NCBI GenBank assembly: GCA_016703605.1
Contig: JADJBU010000011.1
Coordinates: forward strand, 1-64,000
Length of the DNA stretch: 64,000 nucleotides
Source: Candidatus Villigracilis adiacens
Lineage (GTDB): Bacteria > Chloroflexota > Anaerolineae > Anaerolineales > Villigracilaceae
Direction: 5' to 3'
Shown: positions 16,198 to 25,710 of the stretch, piece after piece
Layout: every line of letters starts with the position of its first letter
Numbering within the stretch: position 1 is the stretch's first letter
The notes under the pieces: generated by a model
What the model was told of the DNA's origin: nothing
What the model saw: the letters and a program-made list of their open reading frames with translations, nothing else
Database searches by the model: none
Made by a program: the position numbers and the translations under genes

Positions 16198-17883
16198 ATG
16201 TCTGAAATCAACCTCGCCAAACTGAAACCCGCAATCGAAAAATTCGTCCCGCTTGGGCGCTCGGGGCTGATGCCCGCCCTCCATGCCGCGCAAAACCTAT
16301 ACGGCTGGCTGCCCGAGCCGGTTGCCGCCGAGATCGCCAGAACTTTAAGAATCCCGCTGGCGGATGTTCATGGGGTCATCGAGTTCTATTCCATGTATTA
16401 CAACCAGCCCACCGGCAAAAATGTGATCCGGGTCTGTACCGATCCGGCTTGCGCCCTGCGCGATGCGGACGGGATACTGAATCGACACTGCGAAAAGCAT
16501 GGACTAAAACCGCATCAGACTCACCCCGAGTTGGACCTGACCATTGAGCCGAGTCCGTGCCTGGGGCTTTGCGACCTCGCGCCGGCTGTCCTGACGACAA
16601 GGGGAGACCTGGCTCTCGAAGATTTCAACGCAGACAACGCCTACCGCCCCGAGTCAATCGTCGGCGGCTCCCTGCGCCTGCTGACAAAAAATTGCGGCGG
16701 CGATGAAACCACATCCCTGGATAAGTACGGCGGCTATGCCGCGCTAGAGAAGACGAAAGCCATGAGCCGGGAAGAGGTCGTGAATGAGATTAAGGCCTCC
16801 GGTCTGGTGGGAAGAGGCGGCGCAGCCTTCCCCACGGGCATTAAATGGGAGGGGGCGCTCAAGGCGGAGTCGGATGCCAAATACGTGATCTGCAATGCGG
16901 ATGAGTCCGAGCCGGGCACGTTCAAGGACCGCATCCTCATGCTCGACGATCCGCACCTGATGATCGAGGGGATGTGCATCGCCGCGTATGCCATCGGCGC
17001 GTCGAAAGGTTACATCTACATTCGCGGGGAGTATCCGTATATTGTTCCGGTTTTGGAAAACGCAGTCAACGAAGCGAAAGCCGCCGGTTATCTCGAAGGT
17101 TTCGATGTCGAAATCCGCGTCGGCGCGGGCGCCTATATTTGCGGCGAGGAGACCGCGCTGTTCGAGTCCATCGAAGGGAAGCGCGGTTTCCCGCGTGTGA
17201 AGCCGCCCTTCCCAACGACTCACGGAGTCTTTGGCAAGCCGACCGTCATCAACAATGTGGAAACGCTTTCCAATGTGCCGCTGATCGTTTCGATGGGTTC
17301 GGCGGAATACCGCAAGATCGGCACCGAAAAATCGCCGGGACCGAAATTGTTCTGCGTCTCCGGCGATGTGGAAAAGCCCGGAGTGTACGAAGTGGCGTTT
17401 GGCGCAACCCTGCGCGAAGTTCTGGAAATGGCGGGCGGTGTGACCGGCGGGAAGGCGCTCAAGTCTGTGCTGTTTGGCGGCGCGGCGGGCGCCTTTGCCA
17501 CGTCTGAACATCTCGATGTGAAGATGACCTTTGAAGACCTGCGCTCAGTCGGTTTGCCGCTCGGCTCCGGCGTGGTGATGGTCTTCGACGAAACCCGCGA
17601 TATGCGTGATGTGTTGAAGCGGCTCGGTCATTTCTTCGCGCACGAGTCCTGCGGCAAATGCTATCCCTGCCAGATGGGAACCCGCCGCCAGATGGAAATT
17701 TTGGATCGTGTTGCCGAGGGCAAGATATTGAAGGAAGATTTCATCCGTTTGCAGGATGTCGGCTGGACGATGACGGATGCGTCCCTGTGCGGCTTGGGAC
17801 AAACAGCGGCAAGCGCGGTGTTGAGCGCGATGAAGTTGTGGCCCGAAATTTTCGTCGAAGGTCAAAAGTCGAAAGTCAGCTGA
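16198..17883 (+). CDS. NuoE-NuoF fusion, NADH-binding diaphorase of formate dehydrogenase
   Basis: 561 residues. The first about 150 form a NuoE-like thioredoxin-fold domain with a 2Fe-2S site (CTDPAC and later PCLGLC). The rest is NuoF: GLVGRGGAAFPTG and NADESEPGTFKDR for FMN/NADH, AGAYICGEETALFESIEG, and the 4Fe-4S site SCGKCYPCQMG with the last Cys in SLCGLGQ. Natural NuoE-NuoF fusions occur in NAD-reducing hydrogenases and formate dehydrogenases. Here it would pass electrons from formate to NAD+. It heads the operon, 38 bases before the Fe-S subunit gene. The last residues (GQKSKVS) come from a heptad repeat that continues past the stop. Confidence 0.9.
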   Translation: MSEINLAKLKPAIEKFVPLGRSGLMPALHAAQNLYGWLPEPVAAEIARTLRIPLADVHGVIEFYSMYYNQPTGKNVIRVCTDPACALRDADGILNRHCEKHGLKPHQTHPELDLTIEPSPCLGLCDLAPAVLTTRGDLALEDFNADNAYRPESIVGGSLRLLTKNCGGDETTSLDKYGGYAALEKTKAMSREEVVNEIKASGLVGRGGAAFPTGIKWEGALKAESDAKYVICNADESEPGTFKDRILMLDDPHLMIEGMCIAAYAIGASKGYIYIRGEYPYIVPVLENAVNEAKAAGYLEGFDVEIRVGAGAYICGEETALFESIEGKRGFPRVKPPFPTTHGVFGKPTVINNVETLSNVPLIVSMGSAEYRKIGTEKSPGPKLFCVSGDVEKPGVYEVAFGATLREVLEMAGGVTGGKALKSVLFGGAAGAFATSEHLDVKMTFEDLRSVGLPLGSGVVMVFDETRDMRDVLKRLGHFFAHESCGKCYPCQMGTRRQMEILDRVAEGKILKEDFIRLQDVGWTMTDASLCGLGQTAASAVLSAMKLWPEIFVEGQKSKVS

Positions 17884-17914
17884 CCTTCGACCTTTGACTT
17901 TTGACCTGAAAAGG
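17862..17914. repeat. heptad satellite, inverted arrangement across a stop codon
   Basis: AGGTCAA AAGTCGA AAGTCAG is followed by its mirror CTGACCT TCGACCT TTGACTT TTGACCT. The centre of symmetry lies at the stop codon of the diaphorase gene (17881-17883). It can form a long hairpin in the transcript. Confidence 0.93.
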
Positions 17915-17921
17915 TGAATCA

Positions 17922-18611
17922 ATGACAGTCACATTCATAATGGACGGCAAGGAAATCACAGTGGAAGACGGCAAGACCATCCTGGATGCCGCCCGCGAGA
18001 ACGGAATTGACATCCCGACCATCTGCTGGCATGAGGCGACGACGGCAAACGGTTTGTGCCGGATGTGCGTGGTCGAAGTGGAGGGCTGGCGGACGCTTCA
18101 GCCTTCGTGCATCGTCCCGGCGGGGGCGGGGATGAAGGTCCAGACGCGAAGCGAGAAAGTCGTCCGCGCGCGCAAGACCATCCTCGAAATGCTCGCCTCC
18201 ACCATGGACTTGTCCGACGCGCCCGAAGTCCTGACGATGATGGACGAATACGGCGCAAGCCATGAACGCTTTCCCGATGCCAAACGGCGCGAGTCGGAAA
18301 TCAAGGATGACAACCCGATGTACATCCGCGATTATTCGAAGTGCCTGTTGTGCTGGCGCTGTGTGCAGGTCTGCGCGGACGATGCGCAATACACCTACGC
18401 CATCAACTTTGAGGGGCGCGGGTTCGAGACACAGATCGGCACCTTCTTCGACAAACCCATCCCTGAAACAACCTGCGTGCTGTGCGGGCAATGTGTGGGC
18501 GTCTGCCCGACGGGGGCGCTCAAACCCAAACGACAGTTTTTGCTGGAAACCGGGATGAGCCCGCAGGAGATCAGCGTTTTGAATACCGGAAGAAAACGGC
18601 GTAAATCGTAA
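17922..18611 (+). CDS. HoxU/NuoG-N-like iron-sulfur subunit of formate dehydrogenase
   Basis: 229 residues. The N-terminal plant-type 2Fe-2S ferredoxin domain (about 1-80) has CWHEATTANGLCRMCVVEVEG and a fourth Cys in QPSCIVP. A histidine-cysteine cluster region of the NuoG type is less clear. Two 4Fe-4S ferredoxin motifs follow, CLLCWRCVQVC and CVLCGQCVGVCPTGAL. This is the electron wire between the molybdopterin subunit and the NuoEF-like diaphorase, a role often carried by the N-terminus of FdhA in other NAD-dependent formate dehydrogenases. Here it is a separate gene. Its stop codon marks the start of a heptad array, with FdhA 71 bases further on. Confidence 0.9.
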   Translation: MTVTFIMDGKEITVEDGKTILDAARENGIDIPTICWHEATTANGLCRMCVVEVEGWRTLQPSCIVPAGAGMKVQTRSEKVVRARKTILEMLASTMDLSDAPEVLTMMDEYGASHERFPDAKRRESEIKDDNPMYIRDYSKCLLCWRCVQVCADDAQYTYAINFEGRGFETQIGTFFDKPIPETTCVLCGQCVGVCPTGALKPKRQFLLETGMSPQEISVLNTGRKRRKS

Positions 18612-18676
18612 TTGGTAATTGGAGATTACCAATTACCAATTACCAATTACCCACCAATCACCAATCACCGACAGGA
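18609..18676. repeat. heptad satellite, inverted arrangement
   Basis: TAATTGG TAATTGG AGATTACC is followed by CAATTAC units (three copies) and CAATCAC units. It begins at the stop codon TAA of the Fe-S subunit gene and ends just before AGGAG, the RBS of the selenocysteine FdhA. Confidence 0.93.
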
Positions 18677-18682
18677 GACTCA

Positions 18683-20773
18683 ATGATCAAACCCGACCGA
18701 ATCGTCGCCACCACCTGTCCCTACTGCGGCGTCGGATGTGTGCTCAACCTGCACATCAAGGAGGATGTCGTGTATCGCGTTACGTCGCCGCACGACGCGC
18801 CCGCCAACCACGGCAACCTGTGCGTAAAGGGACGTTTTGGCTACGACTTTATCCATTCAAAGGATAGATTGACCCAGCCTTTGATGCGCAAGGACGGCGA
18901 GCTCGTCCCCGCAGGCTGGGACGAAGCAATGGGTCATGTCGCGGAACGCCTGCTCGAAATCCGCGATAAATACGGACCCGACTCAATCGGCTTTCTCGTT
19001 TCGGCAAAATGCACGAACGAGGAAAATTATCTAATGCAAAAGGTGGCGCGCGGACTGATCGGCACGAACAACGTGGATCACTGCGCGCGGCTCTGACACT
19101 CCAGTTCTGTCGCCGGTCTGGCGGCAACCCTGGGTTCGGGCGCGATGACCAATTCCATCGCCGATATTCACCTGGCGGATGTCCTGCTCGTCACGGGCAG
19201 CAACACCACCGAGGCGCATCCCGTCATCAGCCTTGAGATGAAGAAGGCAGTCCGCCAACGCGGCGCGAAACTGATCCTGATTGATCCGCGCGAGATCGAA
19301 CTGGCGGATTTTGCGACCCTGCACCTGCGTCCGCGCTCCGGCACGGATGTGGCGTTGCTCAACGCCATGGCGCATGTCATCATCGGGCAGGGCTTGGCGA
19401 AAACGCAATTCATAGAATTAAGAACCGAAAACTTTGACGCGCTCAAAGAGGCAGTCAAGGATTGCGCGCCGCAATGGGGCGAGGATGTAACCGGCGTCCC
19501 GGAGAAAATGATCGTAGAGGCAGCGCAGGTCTACGGTCAGGCGGGAAGCGCGGCGATCTTCTGGGCGATGGGCATCACGCAATCGTCGCATGGCGTGGAT
19601 AACGTCCAGGCGCTGGCAAATCTCGCATTGCTCACCGGCAATTTTGGCAAACCCGGTTCGGGCGTCAACCCGCTGCGCGGACAGAACAACGTGCAGGGCG
19701 CGTGCGACATGGGCGGGCTGCCGAATGTCATCACCGGGTATCAACCTGTCGCGGATGAAAACGTCCGCGCGAAGTTCGAGAACGCATGGCAGACGGGCGT
19801 GAAGATTCCGTCGAAGCCGGGGTTGACCGTCACCGAGATGATGAACGGCGTGTTGGACGGACGCATCAAGGCGTTGTATGTCATGGGCGAGAACCCGGCT
19901 CTTTCCGACCCGAACACCAATCATGTGCGCGAGGCGCTGGCTGAGATCGAGTTCCTTGTCTCGCAGGATATTTTCCTGAACGAGACCGCCCAACTTGCGC
20001 ATGTCGTTTTGCCCGGCGTCAGTTTCGCCGAAAAGGACGGCACGTTCACCAACACCGAGCGGCGCGTGCAATTGGTTCGCGCGGCGATGCCAGTCCACGG
20101 CGATGCCCGGCGCGACCTGGACATCATCTGCGATCTGGGTCAACGCCTGAGTGGAGTGGATGGAAAAAACTTCGCCGATGTCATTCGTCCCGTCTCAGAC
20201 TGGACCTACGCCGGAGCCTCTGCCGTGTGGGACGAGATCGCGGCTCTGACTCCGTCCATGGCTGGGATCAGCCACGAGCGGTTGAATCCACGCGGAATCC
20301 AATGGCCCTGCCCGGCGGAAGATCACCCCGGCACGCCGATTTTGCACAAGGAAAAATTCACGCGCGGACTCGGCAAATTTACGCCGTTGACCTTCCGCGA
20401 GCCCGCTGAAAACCCCGATGACGAATATCCCTTCACGTTGAACACGGGGCGCATCCTGCAACACTGGCACGGCGGGACGATGAGCCGCCGCTCCGAAGGC
20501 TTGGACTGGGTCGTGCCGGAAGGCGAAATTCAGATCAACGCCGAAGACGGCTTGAGGTTGAGAGTCGCATCGGGCGACATGATCCGGGTCACATCGCGCC
20601 GGGGTGAAGTGACCGGCAAGGCGCGCCTCACCGATAAACTTCCGCGCGGCATGGTCTTCATGAACTTCCACTTTGCCGAAGTCCCCGCCAACGCGCTGAC
20701 CGGCGACGCGGTGGACCCGGTGGCGAAGATTCCAGAGTACAAGGTGAGCGCGGTAAAAATCGAGAGGGTATAA
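18683..20773 (+). CDS. fdhA: formate dehydrogenase catalytic subunit, selenocysteine-containing
   Basis: 696 residues if the TGA at 19094-19096 is read as selenocysteine (residue 138). Upstream and downstream frames are in register, and the local protein DHCARL-Sec-HSSSVAGL matches the active-site motif of formate dehydrogenases. The N-terminus holds the 4Fe-4S site TCPYCGVGC...NLCVKGRFGYDF. Further on come GSNTTEAHPV, NPLRGQNNVQGACDMG and the C-terminal molybdopterin-binding ASGDMIRVTSRRGEV. It oxidises formate to CO2 at a bis-MGD Mo or W site. A SECIS hairpin follows the TGA at the proper distance. Read as two genes it would be broken on each side of the catalytic residue. The genome must then encode SelA, SelB, SelC and SelD elsewhere. 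Confidence 0.95.
19094..19126 (+). promoter_or_regulatory. UGA (Sec) codon and bacterial SECIS hairpin
   Basis: The TGA at 19094-19096 is followed by a 7-bp stem TGTCGCC/GGCGGCA (19108-19114 with 19120-19126, one G-T pair) closing a GGTCT loop (19115-19119). There are 18 bases between the TGA and GGTCT. From memory the E. coli fdhF SECIS has the same GGUCU loop and the same spacing. This is what SelB needs to insert selenocysteine. Confidence 0.93.
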
Positions 20774-20789
20774 TCAATTTAGCGCATGA

Positions 20790-20823
20790 AACGCCCCGGG
20801 CAAAATGCGCGGGGCGTTTTTTT
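20790..20823 (+). terminator. intrinsic terminator after Sec-fdhA
   Basis: ACGCCCCG pairs with CGGGGCGT around an 11-base loop, followed by eight or nine T. It ends the first formate dehydrogenase operon 17 bases after the stop, so the second fdhA probably has its own promoter. Confidence 0.88.
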
Positions 20824-20862
20824 GACCTATCCCCCAACCCCTTCCCTGGGAGGGAAGGGGAG
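20824..20862. repeat. 39-bp repeat, left copy flanking the DUF559 gene
   Basis: GACCTATCCCCCAACCCC, then a CTTCCCTGGGAGGGAAG palindrome and GGGAG. A copy with 37 of 39 identical bases lies at 21282-21320, on the other side of the DUF559 gene in the same orientation. Confidence 0.92.
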
Positions 20863-20914
20863 CAGTACATTCCCCCGGCTTCATCTCTTGCAACGAGGAG
20901 AAAGGGTTGCCGCC

Positions 20915-21307
20915 ATGCCAGTAAAGAACATCGTTCGCGGACAGACGGTTTCTGCCCGGCAGCTTGAAGGCGCGAAGGAATTGCGCCGCGATATGACGCC
21001 CGCCGAGAGGATTCTTTGGAAACATCTGAAAGCCAATCGGCTGAACGGACTTCATTTTCGCAGGCAGCAGATCGTCCACGGCTATTTCGCCGATTTTCTG
21101 TGCCATCAGTATGATTTGATCGTGGAAGTGGACGGGGAAATTCATGATCTGCAAAAGGAATATGACGCGCAGCGCGAAGGATATTTGAAATCGCTTGGGT
21201 TTCGGATTATTCGATTCGAGAATGAGGAAGTGACAAAGAATTTGAATCGCGTCCTGCAAAGGATTATCGAGGAATGTAGCGGACCTATCCCCCGACCCCT
21301 TCCCTGA
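20915..21307 (+). CDS. DUF559 (Vsr-like) endonuclease-domain protein
   Basis: 130 residues. The pattern LRRDMTPAERILWKHLKAN, FRRQQIVHGYFADFLC, LIVEVDGEIHD and YLKSLGFRIIRFENEEV is typical of DUF559, a small domain of the restriction-endonuclease-like fold related to very-short-patch-repair nucleases. The catalytic Asp (FADF) and Glu-x-Asp (VEVDG) are in place. ATG at 20915 has GAGGAGAAAGG upstream; the longer frame from 20786 is made of terminator and repeat DNA. It lies between two fdhA genes and is flanked by 39-bp direct repeats. Its last codons (GPIPRPLP) are inside the right-hand repeat. It has nothing to do with formate metabolism and looks like an inserted unit. Confidence 0.88.
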   Translation: MPVKNIVRGQTVSARQLEGAKELRRDMTPAERILWKHLKANRLNGLHFRRQQIVHGYFADFLCHQYDLIVEVDGEIHDLQKEYDAQREGYLKSLGFRIIRFENEEVTKNLNRVLQRIIEECSGPIPRPLP

Positions 21308-21409
21308 GAGGGAAGGGGAGTCGCCCGACCCTCAGCCCCTCCTTGAAAGGGAGGGGGAGTCCGCTCCCCCTTTCCTGCAAGGAAAGGGGGGTGGGGGGAT
21401 AGGTCCGCT
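21278..21409. mobile_element. 132-bp inverted-repeat element with AGCGGACCTATCCCCC ends
   Basis: The left end AGCGGACCTATCCCCC (21278-21293) and right end GGGGGATAGGTCCGCT (21394-21409) are perfect inverted repeats of 16 bp. Inside are three more palindromic blocks of the CCCCTTCC/GGAAGGGG type. The left part is the second copy of the 39-bp repeat at 20824. It looks like a miniature element. It fills the gap before the Cys-type fdhA. Confidence 0.85.
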
Positions 21410-21432
21410 GAAAACTTACTGGAGACAACTTT

Positions 21433-23679
<2,247 letters not shown>

Positions 23680-23682
23680 ACA

Positions 23683-23714
23683 AAAAAGCCCTCGAAAAAA
23701 TCGAGGGCTTTTTT
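23683..23714. terminator. bidirectional intrinsic terminator
   Basis: AAAAAAGCCCTCGA pairs perfectly with TCGAGGGCTTTTTT around an A-rich loop. It lies between the convergent fdhA and EEP phosphoesterase genes and gives T-runs on both strands. Confidence 0.95.
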
Positions 23715-23716
23715 GT

Positions 23717-24808
23717 TTACGGAATTTGAAACTGTATGATCACCGGCAGGTGATCCGAAATATGCAAGGTATCTTCCATCCTGACGTAATGCTCGCCGAT
23801 CTCGAGCGCATCCGAGAGGAGGAAATAATCCAATGTGCGGTCGGGACCTTCGATGGATGGATCGTTGGGCCAGCGGGTGAGCCATTTCGCAAAGTCCGCG
23901 CCGGTGACTTCCTCCATGGTCGGGACGATTTGATAACGATCGGTCAGGAGTTTGAGTTCGCTCTCAGGGTTGTAGTATTTTTGCTGTTCGGGCGCGAGGC
24001 GTTGATAAGCGGCATCGTCGTAGGGCAGCAGGTTGAAGTCGCCGCCCAGCGCCCAGGGAATACCCGCTGCATCGAGGTCGCTGAGAACCTTGTCGATCTC
24101 CGCAAGTTGGACATCCTTTGCATCTGTACCCGGGACGTACAGATCGAGATGCAGCGTCAGCGCCGCGAATTGACCGCCATCCGAAGTCGGCATTATCGCT
24201 TTGAGGATCGCGGGTTGGATCTTGAACTGGTTTTCAAGGAAACTTTTGTTTGCGGTTGATAATTGGATGCGTTCCGCTTCGCTGATCTTGTATTTCGAGA
24301 GGATCGCCACCTTCCAGCCCGTGCTTCCGTGGATGCGCGGGTGCGGCACATAGACAGATTTCCAGTCGAAGACCGAGGTGTAACATGGATATTCCGGCAG
24401 CATCCCCGCGAGACGCGTCATTTGATCTTCGGAGTAAGTGCGCTCTTCGCCGTCGGCAATTTCCTGAATGAAGATGATGTCGGGGTTCTCGTCCTGAATG
24501 ACGCGGACGGTCTCTTCGAAAGTGGCGGTGATGTCCTCCTTTGACGGCTGCTCATCGGGACCGTCGTTGTTCGGCAAGTCGCTCCAGAAGACGTAATTCT
24601 TCGAAGACATGGTCTGGACGTTCCACGTGAGAATCTTTACGCTTTGACCCGATTCAAGCGGCGCGGCGCTTTCGGAGCAGCTCACATTCGCGGATTCCAC
24701 TGCTCCCGGGTGATAATTTCCAAACCACAGAAAGCTGCCCAATGTAAGGAAGACCACCAATACCAGAATACCAGCGGCGCGCAAGATGGCTGTTATTATT
24801 TTTTTCAT
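23717..24808 (-). CDS. membrane-anchored endonuclease/exonuclease/phosphatase (EEP) protein
   Basis: 363 residues. A single N-terminal hydrophobic segment (about 4-28, IITAILRAAGILVLVVFL) is followed by an EEP-fold domain: LTWNVQTMSS, DIIFIQEIADGEE, LGGDFNLLP and the C-terminal SDHLPVI. These are the metal and catalytic residues of the DNase I / exonuclease III / sphingomyelinase superfamily. It should act outside the cell, held by the N-terminal helix, on a phosphodiester (nucleic acid or lipid head group); the substrate is unknown. ATG at 24808 has GAGAGGA upstream. The longer frame to 24889 crosses the likely promoter region. Confidence 0.85.
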   Translation of the reverse strand: MKKIITAILRAAGILVLVVFLTLGSFLWFGNYHPGAVESANVSCSESAAPLESGQSVKILTWNVQTMSSKNYVFWSDLPNNDGPDEQPSKEDITATFEETVRVIQDENPDIIFIQEIADGEERTYSEDQMTRLAGMLPEYPCYTSVFDWKSVYVPHPRIHGSTGWKVAILSKYKISEAERIQLSTANKSFLENQFKIQPAILKAIMPTSDGGQFAALTLHLDLYVPGTDAKDVQLAEIDKVLSDLDAAGIPWALGGDFNLLPYDDAAYQRLAPEQQKYYNPESELKLLTDRYQIVPTMEEVTGADFAKWLTRWPNDPSIEGPDRTLDYFLLSDALEIGEHYVRMEDTLHISDHLPVIIQFQIP

Positions 24809-24905
24809 TTTTTCCTCTCTTGTTCGGACAGCGATTTTAATGACAATGTGCAAATTATACCGATTACGGTTAATTCCGATCAGGACCATTGGTCATTGTT
24901 GGAAT

Positions 24906-24937
24906 GCAGGTGACAGCCACCAGTGACCGTCACCTGC
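24906..24937. repeat. small palindrome GCAGGTGAC...GTCACCTGC
   Basis: Two 9-base arms are perfectly complementary around a 14-base loop. It belongs with the GTGACAGTCACC hairpin at 28628, so it is a dispersed palindromic repeat. It lies just upstream of the yigZ promoter. Confidence 0.7.
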
Positions 24938-24967
24938 TTGTTTTCGGCTATGCCTGTTATGTATAAT
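24938..24967 (+). promoter_or_regulatory. promoter of yigZ, probably leaderless
   Basis: -35 TTGTTT (24938-24943), an 18-base spacer and -10 TATAAT (24962-24967). The ATG at 24974 begins only seven bases after the -10 box, so transcription should begin at or next to the start codon. No Shine-Dalgarno motif is present. Confidence 0.7.
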
Positions 24968-24973
24968 CGCGTC

Positions 24974-25609
24974 ATGTCAAAGAGCTATCTTGTCCCTCTC
25001 ACTGAGATTCGCCGCGGGCAGACGGTGGTCAACTCGCGCTTCATTGCCACGCTCGCGCCCGCCTTTTCCATCGACGAAGCCCGTGCTTTCATGAAGCGGA
25101 TTCGCGAAGAATTCGCGGATGCATCTCATAATGTCCCTGTTTACATCATCGGCGGCGGAAATACGGTGACGGAATATTTTTCGGACGACGGCGAGCCGAG
25201 CGGCACATCCGGCAAGCCCGCGTTGACCGTATTGCGCGGCAGCGGACTCGGCGATGCTGTTTTGGTGATTACCCGCTATTTTGGCGGAACATTGCTTGGG
25301 ACGGGCGGACTGGTCAAGGCGTATACAGAAGCGGCGCAGTCGGTGGTCAACGCCGTGGAGCGTGGACAACGTGTCCCGGTCCGTGTGGCGATGGCGGCGA
25401 TCCCATATAATTTGTTGGAGCGGGTGCGGATTTTTACCACGAAGAATCACGGAAAGATTTTGGGCGAAGATTACGCCGGAGATATAACGCTTACGCTGCA
25501 ATTCCCGGTGGAGAATTTTGAGGATTTTCAGGCGGATATGCGTGAATTATCAGCGGGGAGGATTCAGGCAGAGGTGATCGAGACGAAGGAAGAGATCGTG
25601 AAAGTGTAG
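24974..25609 (+). CDS. yigZ: YigZ/IMPACT family protein
   Basis: 211 residues. The N-terminal UPF0029 domain has GQTVVNSRFIATLAP, VYIIGGGNTVTEYFSDDGEPSGT, the signature TRYFGGTLLGTGGLVKAY, and EAAQSVVNAV. A C-terminal DUF1949 (ferredoxin-like fold) domain follows. Bacterial YigZ is conserved, but its biochemical job is not settled; ties to translation and nucleic-acid binding have been suggested. I start it at 24974 on the basis of homology and the promoter position. It is a single gene between convergent neighbours. Confidence 0.92.
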   Translation: MSKSYLVPLTEIRRGQTVVNSRFIATLAPAFSIDEARAFMKRIREEFADASHNVPVYIIGGGNTVTEYFSDDGEPSGTSGKPALTVLRGSGLGDAVLVITRYFGGTLLGTGGLVKAYTEAAQSVVNAVERGQRVPVRVAMAAIPYNLLERVRIFTTKNHGKILGEDYAGDITLTLQFPVENFEDFQADMRELSAGRIQAEVIETKEEIVKV

Positions 25610-25611
25610 CA

Positions 25612-25690
25612 GGATGTCATGCTGAGCGTAGCGAAGCATCTCTACGATTATCTAAGAGTTCCTTCGCTATCGCTCACATCGTCCCGATGT
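25612..25690. mobile_element. MITE-like repeat, GATGTCATGCTGAGC type
   Basis: GATGTCATGCTGAGCGTAGC followed by GAAGCATCTC, then an imperfect reverse complement ending in CGCTCACATCGTC. It resembles the GTCAT-ended elements at 39687 and 62972. There is no coding capacity. It separates the convergent yigZ and dehydrogenase genes. Confidence 0.7.
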
Positions 25691-25710
25691 CCTTTGGGAG
25701 GGTGAGGCGT

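Noticed and set aside
19094..19096. Nonsense mutation splitting fdhA into two pseudogene halves
   Set aside because: The stop is TGA exactly at the catalytic position, both halves are in the same frame, and a SECIS hairpin with a GGTCT loop follows at the right distance.
20786..20914. Longer N-terminus for the DUF559 protein
   Set aside because: This part is made of the terminator and the 39-bp repeat; the ATG at 20915 has a good RBS and starts at the conserved domain.
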